A stretch of 64,000 nt of DNA from DATARH01 sp963746885 (GTDB lineage: Bacteria > Pseudomonadota > Alphaproteobacteria > ATCC43930 > CGMCC-115725), in NCBI GenBank assembly GCA_963746885.1, contig CAVVDM010000006.1, positions 1-64,000 on the forward strand, read 5' to 3'. The notes under the pieces are model-generated. The model was given only the letters and a program-made list of their open reading frames with translations, was not told the DNA's origin and searched no databases. Both the position numbers and the translations under genes were made by a program. Shown here one piece after another: positions 1 through 11,030 of the stretch. Numbering within the stretch: the stretch's first letter is position 1; every line of letters begins with the position of its first letter.

Positions 1-1
1 T

Positions 2-1192
2 GACCCCGGCTCCGAGGAGGGCCTCGCCGCAGCGATCGAGCTCCTCGATCGGCTGATCGCGTTCGACACGATTTCGGCGAACTCCAACCTCGCGCTGATC
101 GAGTGGGTTGCCGACTATCTCGGCGGCTTCGGCATTGCCGCGCACCGCAGCAGCGCCGGCGCGGGTAAAGCCAATCTGTTCGCGACGGTGGGCGACGGGG
201 GCCGTGGCGGCGTCATCCTCTCCGGACATACCGATGTCGTGCCGGTTGCCGGGCAGGAGTGGCACAGCGACCCGTTCCGCCTGACCGAGCGCCCCGGGGA
301 GGGTGGCGGCCGCCTCCACGGGCGCGGTAGCGCCGACATGAAGGGCTTCCTCGCGCTTGTTTTGGCGCTTGTGCCGCGGGCGGCGCGGCGGCCGCTGGCG
401 GTGCCGCTGCATCTCGCCTTCACCCATGACGAGGAGACCGGCTGCTTCGGCGCGCCCGCCCTGATCCGCGCCTTGCCGGAAGGCACCGCCCGCCCGCTGA
501 TGGCGGTCATCGGCGAGCCGACCTCGATGCAGGTCGCGAACCGGCAGAAGGGCTGCTCGTTCTTCCGCACTCGGGTGACCGGCCGCGAGGGCCATTCGAG
601 CGCCCCCGAGCGCGGCGTCAACGCGATCGTCGCCGCCGCCGAGATCATCGCCGAGATCAACCGCCTGGCGGTCGACGCGCGCAGCCGTGCCCGGCCCGAC
701 AGCGGCTTCGACCCGCCGCACACGACGCTCTCGGTCGGCACGATCGCTGGCGGCACCGCAGTCAACATCATCGCGCGCGAGTGCGAATTCGACTGGGATC
801 TGCGCAACCTGCCCGGCGACGACGCGGCGGCGCTGAAGGCGCACATCGACCATTTCATCGCGGCCGACCTGTTGCCGCGGCTGCGGGCGGTCTACCCGGA
901 GGCTTCCGTTGAGACCGAGGCCGTCGTGTTCGTGCCGCCGCTGGTGCCGGAGGCAGGCTCGCCGGCCGAGCTATTGGCCCGGCGGCTGACCGGCGCCAAC
1001 ACGACGACGACGATCTCGTTCGCCACCGAGGCCGGGCTCTATCAGGAGGCCGGCATCCCGGCGATCGTCTGCGGCCCGGGCTCGATCGACGTCGCGCACA
1101 AGCCCGACGAATACATCACCCGCGCCGAACTCGCCGCCGGCCAGGCCTTCCTCGCCCGCCTCCTCGACTGGGCGGAAGCCGGCGGCGCCTAG
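2..1192 (+). CDS. argE: Acetylornithine deacetylase (M20), 5' end cut by window
   Basis: M20-family zinc hydrolase that removes the acetyl group from N2-acetylornithine in arginine biosynthesis. The frame is open from base 2, so the start lies at or before the window edge. About 396 residues are present, close to the full family length. Visible metal and catalytic motifs are SGHTDVVPV (His 76 of the visible part), GRGSADMKG (Asp 112), THDEETGCFGA (Glu 144/145) and the distal CGPGSIDVAHKPDEY (metal His). These spacings fit ArgE better than DapE, but related M20 deacylases cannot be excluded. The next gene is convergent and ends only 3 bases away. Confidence 0.9.
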   Translation, partial: DPGSEEGLAAAIELLDRLIAFDTISANSNLALIEWVADYLGGFGIAAHRSSAGAGKANLFATVGDGGRGGVILSGHTDVVPVAGQEWHSDPFRLTERPGEGGGRLHGRGSADMKGFLALVLALVPRAARRPLAVPLHLAFTHDEETGCFGAPALIRALPEGTARPLMAVIGEPTSMQVANRQKGCSFFRTRVTGREGHSSAPERGVNAIVAAAEIIAEINRLAVDARSRARPDSGFDPPHTTLSVGTIAGGTAVNIIARECEFDWDLRNLPGDDAAALKAHIDHFIAADLLPRLRAVYPEASVETEAVVFVPPLVPEAGSPAELLARRLTGANTTTTISFATEAGLYQEAGIPAIVCGPGSIDVAHKPDEYITRAELAAGQAFLARLLDWAEAGGA

Positions 1193-1195
1193 GGC

Positions 1196-2584
1196 TCAGC
1201 GAGCGGCAAAGCGGCCGGCGATGTGGGCGTAGAGGGCGCGCAGGCACTGCGCTTCGGCGCCCTCCGGACGGCCCGGGCGGGTGCGGTTGTTCCACGCCAT
1301 CACGTCGAGATGCGCCCAGGGCACCCCGGGCTCGACGAATTCCTGCAGGTAGAGCGCCGCCGTGATCGCGCCGCCATGCGGCCCCTCGGAGACGTTGTTG
1401 AGGTCGGCGATCTTGCTGTCGATCAGCCGGCGATAGGGCCGATAGAGCGGCATCCGCCAGAGCGGATCGTCCTCCGCCGTGCCGGCGGCCAGCAGCCCCG
1501 CCGCCAGCGTGTCGTCGTTGCAGAACAGCGCGCCGAGCTCCTGGCCGACCGCGACGCGCGCGGCGCCGGTCAGTGTGGCGGCATCGACGATCAGCTCCGG
1601 GTGCTCGCTCGACCCCTCGGCCAGCGCATCGCACAGGATCAGGCGTCCCTCGGCGTCGGTGTTGCCGATCTCGACGGTCAGCCCCTTGCGCGTCTTGATG
1701 ATGTCGCGCGGCCGCATCGCATTGCCCGACACCGCGTTCTCAACCATCGGCAAAAGCACGCGCAGGCGCACCGGCAGCCCCGCACTCATGATCGCCTGGC
1801 CGAGCCCGAGCATGATCGCGGCGCCGGCCATGTCCTTTTTCATGTTCAGCATGCCGGAGGCGGCCTTGAGGTCGAGCCCGCCCGAATCGAAGCACACCCC
1901 CTTGCCGACCAGCGTCACCTTGGGCGCCTTCTCGTCGCCCCACACGATGTCGACCAGCCGCGGCGCGCGCGTGCTGGCGCGGCCGACCGCATGGATCGTC
2001 GGATAGTTCTCGGCGAGCAATGCGTCGCCCTCGATGACGCGGTGGCGCGCGCCGGCCTTCGCCGCGACATCGGTTGCCGCCGCCGCCAACTCGGCCGGCC
2101 CCATGTCCGAAGCCGGCGTGCTGATCAGGTCGCGCGCCAGGAACACCGCGCCGGCCAGCCCCTTAACCTGCCCGCGGTCGGCGCCCTTCGGCCACACCAG
2201 CGCGGCACTCGGCCCCTTCTTTTTCTTGTCGCGATAGCGGGTGAAGGCATAGGTGCCGAGCGCCCAGCCGAGCGCCAGCCGGGTCGGATCGCCGCCTTCG
2301 GGGACCGCCTCAACCCGGTAGCTGCCCGGCGGCAGGGTCTCCGACAGCCCGGCGAAGGCCCAGATTGCCGCCTCGCCCTCGGTCATCCCGACCAATACCC
2401 GGCCAAGCCGGCCCTCGGCGTCGGGGATCAGCGCGAGCTTGCCCGCCTCACCGGCAAACCCGACCGCGGCGGCCCAGTCGCGCTCGCGCGCCGGCGCCGT
2501 CTCGCGCCACGCCGCCAGCCCCGTTTTGGACAAGGCGAGGACCGGCACCGCGCCGGCATCATCGTCGATCAGCGAAAACGCCAT
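1196..2584 (-). CDS. Leucyl aminopeptidase family protein (M17)
   Basis: Cytosolic two-metal aminopeptidase that trims N-terminal residues from peptides. The 462-residue protein has the M17 C-terminal catalytic domain: VGKGVCFDSGG (226-236, with the catalytic Lys 228), the KKDMAGAA segment near 249-256 with metal-binding Asp 251, and the signature NTDAEGRL (308-315). The N-terminal domain is short and divergent, as in alphaproteobacterial M17 proteins that are not classical PepA. It is transcribed away from the HAD phosphatase gene in the same direction, with a gap of about 54 bases, so the two may be co-transcribed. Confidence 0.92.
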   Translation of the reverse strand: MAFSLIDDDAGAVPVLALSKTGLAAWRETAPARERDWAAAVGFAGEAGKLALIPDAEGRLGRVLVGMTEGEAAIWAFAGLSETLPPGSYRVEAVPEGGDPTRLALGWALGTYAFTRYRDKKKKGPSAALVWPKGADRGQVKGLAGAVFLARDLISTPASDMGPAELAAAATDVAAKAGARHRVIEGDALLAENYPTIHAVGRASTRAPRLVDIVWGDEKAPKVTLVGKGVCFDSGGLDLKAASGMLNMKKDMAGAAIMLGLGQAIMSAGLPVRLRVLLPMVENAVSGNAMRPRDIIKTRKGLTVEIGNTDAEGRLILCDALAEGSSEHPELIVDAATLTGAARVAVGQELGALFCNDDTLAAGLLAAGTAEDDPLWRMPLYRPYRRLIDSKIADLNNVSEGPHGGAITAALYLQEFVEPGVPWAHLDVMAWNNRTRPGRPEGAEAQCLRALYAHIAGRFAAR

Positions 2585-2638
2585 GGCTTTGTCTCGAAGA
2601 GAGTGCAGTTGCCCGATCGTAGCCGAGCGCGGCGGCGA

Positions 2639-3505
2639 CTACCAGATCAGCCGCGCCGCCACGCCGATCGGGTGTGTGCCGCTCGCGGCGACCGCCGTTT
2701 CGATCCTGTCCACGTCGAGCGCCCCGCCGGCGCTAAACTCCGCTGCATGGATGCCGCCGGCGATCAGCAGGCTGTCGATGCCGGCGCCTTTCGCGCCGGC
2801 GATGTCGGTGCGCAAGCTGTCGCCGATCGCCAGGATGCGGCGCTTGTCGGCGATGCCGAGCAGCGCCAGGCAGCTGTCGTAGACCGACGGATAGGGCTTG
2901 CCGTGCCAGCGCACCCTGCCGCCGATTGCCTCGTACTGCTCGGCGATCGCCCCGGCGCACAATGCCGGCCGGCCGCCATGCATCACGACGAGGTCGGGGT
3001 TGGCGCACACCATCGGCAGGTCGCGGGCGCGCGCCGCCTGCAGCACCGGGGCGTAATCCTCATGCGTGTCCTCCCACTCGGCGGGGCCGGTATTGAGGAT
3101 GAAATCCGCCTCGGCCGGCGTCGCAACGAAGTCGAAATCGAGCCCCTCGCGCATTTCGAGGTCGCGCTCGGAGCAGATGTGCAGGCAATGCCGGCCGAGT
3201 GTCGCATAGAACGCTTCCTCGCGCCGGTGGAGGCTTTGCCAGGCCTCTTCGCCCGACGACATGACGCCGTGATAAAGCCCGCGCGGCACGCCGATCGTCT
3301 CGATGCGACGCACGACGTCGTCGGCCCGGCGCGGCGCATTCGACAGCAGCACGACGCGCCTGCCCCCGTCGATCAGCCGGCCCATGCAGTCAATGACGCC
3401 GGGAAACGGCACGACACCATCATGCACGACACCCCACAAATCGAGGATCAACCCGTCATATTCGGCAGCGAGGGTGCGCATGCCGTCGATCACGCGTAGC
3501 GTCAT
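2639..3505 (-). CDS. HAD-IIA hydrolase, TIGR01459-like
   Basis: HAD-superfamily phosphatase of subclass IIA, related to phosphoglycolate and nitrophenyl phosphatases. The nucleophile motif reads LDLWGVVHDG, followed by VLLSNAPRR (motif II Ser), GKPYPSVYD (motif III Lys) and GDSLRTDIAGAKGAG (motif IV). This alphaproteobacterial family is known as TIGR01459 and its physiological substrate is unsettled. The ATG at 3505 is chosen because GGCGGAG lies just upstream; the frame extends to a GTG at 3517. It is divergent from the LLM oxidoreductase gene starting at 3564. Confidence 0.88.
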   Translation of the reverse strand: MTLRVIDGMRTLAAEYDGLILDLWGVVHDGVVPFPGVIDCMGRLIDGGRRVVLLSNAPRRADDVVRRIETIGVPRGLYHGVMSSGEEAWQSLHRREEAFYATLGRHCLHICSERDLEMREGLDFDFVATPAEADFILNTGPAEWEDTHEDYAPVLQAARARDLPMVCANPDLVVMHGGRPALCAGAIAEQYEAIGGRVRWHGKPYPSVYDSCLALLGIADKRRILAIGDSLRTDIAGAKGAGIDSLLIAGGIHAAEFSAGGALDVDRIETAVAASGTHPIGVAARLIW

Positions 3506-3563
3506 TGGCTCCGCCACATGATATGCAAGCGGGCCATCATATCGCAGTCGAGGGCCGGTGCCG

Positions 3564-4565
3564 ATGCGGTTCGGATTGTTTGGCGGCGCGCAGGCGCGGC
3601 GCGGCGTGCCGGCGGCGGAAAGCGCCGAGGGCTATCACGATTTCGTCGACTACCACGTCGAGGCCGAGGCGCTCGGCCTTTATGGCAGCTTCGTCACCGA
3701 GCACCATTTCACCGCGTTCGGCCAGATTTCGGCGACCTTGACGCTCTTGACCTGGATCGCCGCGCGCACCACGACGCTGCGGCTCGGCACCGCGATCATC
3801 GTGCTGCCGTGGCACAACCCGGTGCTGCTGGCCGAGCAGGCGGCGACGCTCGACCTCTTGTCGGGTGGGCGGCTCGATTTCGGCGTCGGCAAGGGCTATC
3901 GCCACAACGAATTCTCCGGCTTTGCGATGCCGCCGGAGGAAGCCGAGAGCCGCTTCGAGGAAGGGCTGGCGGTGATCCTGCGGGCCTTCGGCTGCGACGC
4001 GCCGTTCTCGTACCATGGCCGTTACTGGCACTTCGACAATGTGCTGGTGGAGCCGCCGCCGGCGCAGCGCCCGCACCCGCCGCTCTGGCTCGCCGCCAGC
4101 AGCGCCGCGTCGATCGGCGATTGCGCGCGGCGCGGCTGCAACCTGCTGCTCGACCAGTTCGCCGCGCCCGAGCTGATCGGCGAGCGCCTCCAGCTCTACC
4201 GGCGCGAGCTGGAGGCGGCGGGGCACGTCTTCGACCCGATGCGGGTCGCGGTGGCGCGCAATTTCTGGGTTGCCACCGACGCCGCCGACAAGGAGGCGGC
4301 GTTGCGCCGCCAGGCGCAGGCGCACCAGCGCCTCCTCGACCTGTCGCGCGGGCCCGAGAGCCGCCCGACCTCGCACATCCTCGGCTATTCCGACGCACCC
4401 GGCGCCCGCGAGGCGCACGCGCTGATCGGCACCCCCGACGAGATCGCCGCTAGGCTCGCGGCATTGCGCGCGGTCGGCGTCCGCTACGTGCTGCTGAGCG
4501 GCCAGGGCTCGCGCGACAATCTGCGCCGCTTCGCCCGCGAGATCATGCCGGCTTTTGCCGATTGA
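3564..4565 (+). CDS. LLM-class flavin-dependent oxidoreductase (luciferase-like)
   Basis: Luciferase-like monooxygenase fold that uses reduced flavin (FMN or F420). The first strand reads MRFGLFGG, with EHHFTAFG near residue 50, the cofactor-loop segment LPWHNPVLLAEQAATLDLLSGGRLDFGVGKG (written in parts here: LPWHNPVLL, then GGRLDFGVGKG) and a late GTPDEIAARLAAL. Substrate is unknown. ATG 3564 is preferred over GTG 3558 because GAGGG ends about 9 bases upstream. The gene overlaps the 3' end of the convergent pyrD by 23 bases. Confidence 0.85.
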   Translation: MRFGLFGGAQARRGVPAAESAEGYHDFVDYHVEAEALGLYGSFVTEHHFTAFGQISATLTLLTWIAARTTTLRLGTAIIVLPWHNPVLLAEQAATLDLLSGGRLDFGVGKGYRHNEFSGFAMPPEEAESRFEEGLAVILRAFGCDAPFSYHGRYWHFDNVLVEPPPAQRPHPPLWLAASSAASIGDCARRGCNLLLDQFAAPELIGERLQLYRRELEAAGHVFDPMRVAVARNFWVATDAADKEAALRRQAQAHQRLLDLSRGPESRPTSHILGYSDAPGAREAHALIGTPDEIAARLAALRAVGVRYVLLSGQGSRDNLRRFAREIMPAFAD

Positions 4566-5619
4566 GTGAGGCATCGGCGCCGACCGCCGCCGCGACCGAA
4601 TCGAAGCCGTCGCGGCGCAAGAGGTCAGCCAGTCCGGTCTTGATCCGGCCGAGCAATGCCGGGCCGGCGAACACCAGCGCGGTATAGAGCTGCACCAACG
4701 AGGCGCCGGCGCGGATCTTGGCGTAGGCGTCGGCCGCGCTCGCCACGCCGCCGACCCCAATCAGCGGCAGGCGCCCCTCGGTCAGGCGATAGATGTCGGC
4801 GAGCAGCACGGTCGACGGCGCGAAGAGCGGGCGCCCGCTGAGGCCGCCCAATTCGCGCGCCGCCGGGCCGCGCAGCCCGGGCGGGCGCGCCACCGTGGTG
4901 TTCGACACGACGATGCCGTCGATGCCGGCCGCCAGCGCGACCGCGGCGATGTCGGCGGCTTCCTCGGGCGTCAGGTCGGGCGCAATCTTGACCAAGAGCG
5001 GCGGGCGCGCACCCGACGCCTCGCGCGCCGCCAGGACGCCGCCCAGCAATTCCTCCAGCGCCGCCCGCGCCTGCAGGTCACGCAGCCCCGGCGTGTTCGG
5101 CGACGAGACGTTGACGACGAGATAATCTGCCAATGCCGCCGCGCGCCCCACCCCCTCGGCGTAGTCGGCAACAGCATCGGCACTGTCGCGGTTTTTCCCG
5201 ACGTTGATGCCGACGATGCCCAGGTGGCGCCGGCGCCGCCCAAGGCGCGCGATGAGGCCGTCAAGCCCGCCGCTGTTGAACCCCATACGGTTGATCAGCG
5301 CGCCGTCGACTCCGAGCCGGAAGACGCGCGGCTTTGCGTTGCCCGGCTGCGGGCGCGGCGTCACGGTGCCGACCTCGACAAAGCCGAAACCGAGCCGCAA
5401 CAGCGCGTCGGACGCGCGCGCGTCCTTGTCGAAGCCGGCGGCGATGCCGATCGGGTTGGGGAAGTCAAGGCCCCAGAGGCGCTGCGCCAGGATCGGCGAA
5501 TCGCTGGCGCGAGCGCTGCCGCCAAGACCGGCGGCGAGCCCCGCCACGGTCAGCCGGTGCGCCGTCTCGGGCGGCAACGCCCGCAGCAGCGGGCCGAGCA
5601 GCGGATAAAGATCAGGCAC
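4543..5619 (-). CDS. pyrD: Dihydroorotate dehydrogenase (quinone), class 2
   Basis: Membrane-associated FMN enzyme of pyrimidine synthesis that oxidises dihydroorotate to orotate with quinone as acceptor. Family motifs are FPNPIGIAAGFDKD, INRMGFNSGG, VNVSSPNTPGLR (catalytic Ser) and IGVGGVASAADAYAKI near the C-terminus. The short N-terminal helix LYPLLGPLLRALPPETAH is typical of class 2 enzymes. GTG at 5619 is chosen as start, 4 bases after the stop of the preceding hydratase-like gene, so the two are probably co-translated. The frame is open further upstream but that part has no family resemblance. Confidence 0.93.
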   Translation of the reverse strand: MPDLYPLLGPLLRALPPETAHRLTVAGLAAGLGGSARASDSPILAQRLWGLDFPNPIGIAAGFDKDARASDALLRLGFGFVEVGTVTPRPQPGNAKPRVFRLGVDGALINRMGFNSGGLDGLIARLGRRRRHLGIVGINVGKNRDSADAVADYAEGVGRAAALADYLVVNVSSPNTPGLRDLQARAALEELLGGVLAAREASGARPPLLVKIAPDLTPEEAADIAAVALAAGIDGIVVSNTTVARPPGLRGPAARELGGLSGRPLFAPSTVLLADIYRLTEGRLPLIGVGGVASAADAYAKIRAGASLVQLYTALVFAGPALLGRIKTGLADLLRRDGFDSVAAAVGADASLNRQKPA

Positions 5620-5623
5620 GCGC

Positions 5624-6403
5624 TCAGGTCGCGACGAGTTCGGCGGTGCCGAGCCCCTCGACCTCGACGATCGCATGGTCGCCGGCGGCCGGGAACTGGA
5701 TCGGCACCATGCTGCCGGTCAACACGACCATGCCGCGCTTCAGCGGGGTGCCGAGTGCGGCGCTCTTGTTGGCGAGCCAGGCGAGCGCGTTCAACGGTTG
5801 CATCCGCCGCCCTTGCCGCGGCCGATCTCGCGCCCGTTGACCGTCAGCCGAGCGGTCAGCCGCGCGAGGTCGAGCCGGCGCCAGTCAGGGTTGGGGGCGC
5901 CAAGCACCGCGCCGGCGTTCCACACATTGCCGGCCACCATCGCGGCGGCCGAGAGCCGCTTGTAGTCGTGGCGCAAATCTTCGAGCAATTCGATCGCGGC
6001 CATGCAGCTTTCGACCGCAGCGGCGATCCGGTCGGCGTCGCCGCCCTGCGGCAAATCCTCGCCGAGGCGTACTGCGATCTCGGTCTCGATGCCGAGCCGG
6101 CAATAGTTGGCAATGCGAAGCTCGGCGTGGCCGTGATGCACCTCGCCCGCGAAGATCGCGCCGAAGCAGGGCTCGTCGACGCCGCAGAGCTTTTGCATGA
6201 TCGGCGTCGTCAGCCCGATCTTGCAGCCGGCGACGGCTGCCGCGCCCGCGTGCCACCTCGATCGCCTCGAATTCGCGGCGGATCGCATAGGCTTCGTCGA
6301 GATCGGCGGGGAAGAGGTCGGGCGGCAGGATGTCGATCGGGCGGCGCTCGCGGAACAGTGCGGCGATGCGCTCGGCCTTCTGGCGTGTGTCGAGATCGGC
6401 CAC
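5624..6403 (-). CDS. 2-keto-4-pentenoate hydratase-like (FAH/MhpD) protein, two frameshifts
   Basis: Resembles 2-oxopent-4-enoate hydratases and oxalocrotonate decarboxylases of the MhpD group, metal enzymes of aromatic meta-cleavage pathways. Seen in three frames: residues to EFEAIEVARG, then CKIGLTTPIMQKLCGVDEP, GIETEIAVRLGEDLP and GNVWNAGAVLG, then LNALAWLANKS, GMVVLTGSMVPI and VEVEGLGTAELVAT. Frame changes fall near 6250 and 5805. The GTG start at 6403 has GGAGG upstream. Both breaks look like single-base errors because the coding potential resumes exactly. It precedes pyrD by 4 bases. The substrate cannot be named. Confidence 0.8.
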
Positions 6404-6432
6404 CTCATCCTCCCTGCGATGTTCGCCGCCGC

Positions 6433-7239
6433 CTAAAGCCCCAGCACCTCCTTCATGCCGTAAAGCCCCGGCGGCTTGCCGACCAGCCACCGCGCGGCGC
6501 GCACCGCGCCCTTCGAATAGATGCCGCGGTTGGTGGCGCGGTGGGTCAGTTCGAGCTGCTCGCCGGCGGCGGCGAAGATGACATGGTGCTCGCCGATATT
6601 GTCGCCGCCGCGCAGTGCCGCAAAGCCGATGGCGCCATTGCGGCGCGGCCCGGTGATGCCGTCGCGCCCGCGCACCGCAACATCGTCGAAACTCGCGCCG
6701 CGCGCCGCGGCGGCGGCCCGGCCGAGCGCCAATGCCGTACCGGAGGGGGCGTCGACCTTGCCGCGATGGTGCATTTCCAGGATCTCGAGGTCCCAATCGG
6801 GGCCGAGGCGCTGCGCCACCTGCTCGACCAGGCCCAGCAGCAAATTGATGCCGAGGCTGGTATTGGCCGCCCACACGATCGGGATGCGCGTCGCGGCGTC
6901 GCGCAGCGCAGCCTCGGCTGGCGCTCGCCAGCCCGGTCGTGCCGATGACCAGCGGCGTGCCGAGGCGGGCAGCGAGCGCAGCATGCTCTGCGGTGGCGGC
7001 CGGGGCGGTGAACTCGATCGCGACATCGCTGGCGCTCAGCAGACGCTCCGGGTCGTCGCCGGCGGCAATGCCGAGCCGGCCGAGCCCGGCCAACTCGCCG
7101 AGATCCTGGCCGACCGCGCCGCCGCCGGCCGAGCGACGCCGCCGGCCAGCACGCAGCCTTCGGTCGCGACAATGTCGCCAATCAGCATCCGGCCGACCCG
7201 GCCGGCGCATCCGATCACCCCGATCCTGGTCTCGGCCAT
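6433..7239 (-). CDS. dapB: 4-hydroxy-tetrahydrodipicolinate reductase, two frameshifts
   Basis: NAD(P)H reductase of the lysine/diaminopimelate pathway, needed for peptidoglycan. The Rossmann start is RIGVIGCAGRVGRML; the middle carries DVAIEFTAPAATAEHA and GTPLVIGTTGL; the catalytic domain reads EILEMHHRGKVDAPSGTAL, GFAALRGGDNIGEHHV and ends GLYGMKEVLGL. Reading frame changes near 7128 (a G seems to be missing in GCGGCGGCG) and near 6920. The total span, about 268 codons, is the usual DapB length. Start ATG 7239 lies just after a short intergenic region shared with divergent murJ. Confidence 0.9.
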
Positions 7240-7376
7240 CGCGCCCTCGCTGTCCCGCATCACTTCCGCTATCCGGCCGCGAGATTGCGGCGTCGCCGCG
7301 CGCCCCGCAACGACAACATCGCGGTCTGCTGCACGCCCGTTTTCTTGCAGCCGGTTTTCCTCTACACCGACGCGGC

Positions 7377-8938
7377 ATGGCTCTGCTCCGCTCGGTCGCG
7401 ACGGTCGGCTCGTTTACGCTGGTGAGCCGCGTCTTCGGCTTCATCCGCGACATCCTGACCGCGGCGATTCTCGGCGCCGGGCCGGTCGCCGACGCGTTCT
7501 TTGTCGCGCAGCGCCTGCCCAATCTGTTTCGCAGCCTGTTTGCCGAAGGCGCGTTCAGCGCCGCCTTCGTGCCGATGGCGTCGGCCATGCTGGCCGAGGG
7601 CGGCAAGCCGGCGGCGCGCGAATTCGCCGAGGAAGCCTTTGCCGTGCTGTTCGCCGTGCTGCTCGTGTTTGTCGCGCTCGGCGAAATCTTCATGCCGACG
7701 GTGATGCGGGTGGTCGCGCCCGGGTTCGAGGCCGATCCCGGCAAATTCGCGCTGGTGGTCTCGCTGACCCGCATCACCTTCCCCTATCTGCTGTTCATTT
7801 CGCTGACCGCGCTGCAGGGCGGGCTGCTGAATGCGGTCGACCGGTTCGCCGCGCCGGCGGCGACCCCGATCCTGCTCAACCTGTTCCTGATCGCCGGCTT
7901 GCTGCTGATGCGGCATTTCGGCTGGCATGACGGGCGGGCGCTGGCCTGGGCCTTGACGGCCGCCGGGGTCGCGCAATTCCTCTGGCTGATGATGTCGTGC
8001 GCCCGCGCCGGCGTGGCATTGCGCCTGCGCCTGCCGCGCCTGACGCCGCGGGTCGGCGAGACCTTGCGGATCATGGGGCCGGGCGTGTTCGGCGCCGGGG
8101 TGACCCAGATCAACCTGTTGATCTCGACCGCGCTTGCCTCGCTGTTGCCGGGCGGCTCGGTGTCCTATCTCTACTACGCCGACCGGCTCAACCAATTGCC
8201 GCTCGGCGTCGTCGGCATTGCGATCGGCACCGCGATCCTGCCGCCGTTGTCGCGGCAGGTGCGCGCCGGCGACGCCGAGCGGCGCCGCCGCGACGCAGAA
8301 TCGCGGGGTCGAACTGGCGCTGTTGTTGACATTGCCGGCGGCGGCCGGGCTCGCGATCCTGGCCCAGCCGATCCTCGCGGTGCTGTTCCAGCGCGGCGCC
8401 TTCGGTCCGGCGGCGACCGCGGCGACGGCGGCGGCGCTGGTCGCCTACGCCTGCGGGCTGCCGGCCTTCGTGCTGGTCAAGGTGCTGGCGCCCGGCTTCT
8501 TCGCCCGGCGCAACACCGCAACCCCGGTCAAGGTGGCGGTGGCGGCGGTGGCGACAAACCTGGCGCTGACCCTGGTGCTGATGCAGTTCTTCGCGCATGT
8601 CGGGGTGGCGATCGCGCTGTCGGTTTCCGGCTGGCTGCAGGTGGTTTGCCTGTTCGTCCTGCTGCGCCGCCACGGCCATTTCACGCTCGACCCGCAGGAC
8701 GCGCCGCAAGATCCCGCGGATCGCCGCGGCGACGCTCGGCATGAGCGCGATGCTGGTGGCGTTGCGCCTTGTCCTGGCCGGCGCGCTCGGCGGCGCGCCG
8801 GCGCTGCGGCTTGCCGCGCTGGCGGCGCTGATCGCCGCGGGGGTCGCGGCGTTCAGCGGGCTGGCGATCGCCTTCGGCGTCACCGATTGGCGCGAATTGC
8901 GCGGCCAGCTGACGCGATCGCGCGGCCAACCGGCTTGA
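7377..8938 (+). CDS. murJ: Lipid II flippase MurJ, two frameshifts
   Basis: Polytopic inner-membrane protein (MviN family) that flips lipid II across the membrane for cell-wall synthesis. The N-terminus LLRSVATVGSFTLVSRVFGF and segments ADAFFVAQRLPNLFRSLFAEG and SYLYYADRLNQLPLGVVGIA are diagnostic. Frame changes occur near 8290 (extra C in a CGCCGCCGC run) and near 8698 (extra G); after each one the MurJ helices continue (VELALLLTLPAAAGLAI, then LGMSAMLVALRLVLAGAL). The span of about 520 codons is normal length. trpS follows 39 bases downstream. As MurJ is expected to be essential, the breaks are probably consensus errors. Confidence 0.92.
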
Positions 8939-8977
8939 CGGCAATCGCAGGGCGGCGATAACAGGCCGGCATGAATC

Positions 8978-9975
<998 letters not shown>

Positions 9976-10111
9976 CGCCGGCGCTCATCGGGCATTGCCG
10001 CTTTCCCGAGCGGGCGGCGGGCGGTAAGGTCGCCTGCACGCTGCGCCTCGTCGCGGGCACGGCGGACGATTCGCCGAAGCAGCGGCATCATCGCCCGATC
10101 ACGGATATCTG

Positions 10112-11030
10112 ATGGATATCTACCTGCCGATTGCCGGGGTGTCGCTCGATCTCTTTGTCCTGCTCGGGCTCGGTGCATTGGTCGGATGCGTGTCCGGCGT
10201 GTTCGGGATCGGCGGCGGGTTTCTGATGATCCCGCTGCTGATTTTTGTCGGCGTGCCGCCGCCCGTCGCGGTTGCCTCGTCGGCCAATCAGGTCGTCGGC
10301 GCATCGCTGTCCGGGGTGCTCGGGCATTGGCGGCGCGGCAATATCGACTTCAAGATGGGCTTCATCATGCTGGCGGGCGGGCTGGCCGGCTCGGCCCTCG
10401 GCGTGTGGCTGTTCGCCTTGCTGAAGCGGCTCGGCCAGGTCGAAGTGGCCATCGCGCTGTGCTTTGTCATCCTGCTCGGCGGTCTCGGCACGCTGATGAC
10501 GGTCGAGAGCGTGCGCGCGCTGGCTGCGCCAGCGCCGGCCGGGCGGCGTGCGGCGCAAGCTGCACCAGCACACCTGGCTGCACGGCCTGCCGCTCAAGAC
10601 CCGGTTTCGCGCGTCGAAGCTTTACATCAGCGCCTTGTTGCCGACCGGGCTCGGCGTCGCGGTCGGCGTGCTGAGCGGCATCCTGGGCATCGGCGGCGGC
10701 TTTCTGCTGGTGCCGGCAATGATCTACGTGCTCGGGATGCCCACCCGGGTGGTGCCGGGCACCTCGCTGTTGCAGGTCATTTTCGTCACCGCGAACGTCA
10801 CCTTCCTGCAGGCTTATACCAACCGCACGGTCGATGTTGTCCTCGCGGTGCTGCTGCTGCTGGGGGGTGCGGTCGGCGCGCAAATCGGAACACGCATCGG
10901 CACCAGGCTGCGCGGCGAGCAACTGCGCCTGCTGCTCGCGCTGCTGCTGCTGGCGGTCGCCGCGAAGGTCGCGTTCGACCTGACGGTGCGGCCGGCACAC
11001 CTCTACTTCGTCACCGTGGGGCAGGGATGA
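10112..11030 (+). CDS. TSUP (TauE/SafE) family anion permease, one frameshift
   Basis: Inner-membrane TSUP permease, a family linked to sulfite, sulfonate or organic anion export. Two related halves each carry a glycine-rich helix: VSGVFGIGGGFLMIPLL in the first and LSGILGIGGGFLLVPAMI in the second. A frame change near 10522 (one extra G in CTGGCTGCG) separates them; the linker resumes as LRQRRPGGVRRKLHQHTW. The stop overlaps the start of the TIGR02186-like gene (ATGA), and this pair is recurrent in Alphaproteobacteria. The ligand is not known. Confidence 0.87.

Noticed and set aside
1223..3499. A 758-codon open frame on the plus strand
   Set aside because: It is antisense to the M17 peptidase and HAD genes, shows Arg/Gly/Pro-rich shadow composition and has no motifs.
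5885..7777. A 630-codon open frame on the minus strand
   Set aside because: It joins shifted pieces of dapB and the hydratase-like gene through frame overlap; only the real gene parts have homology.
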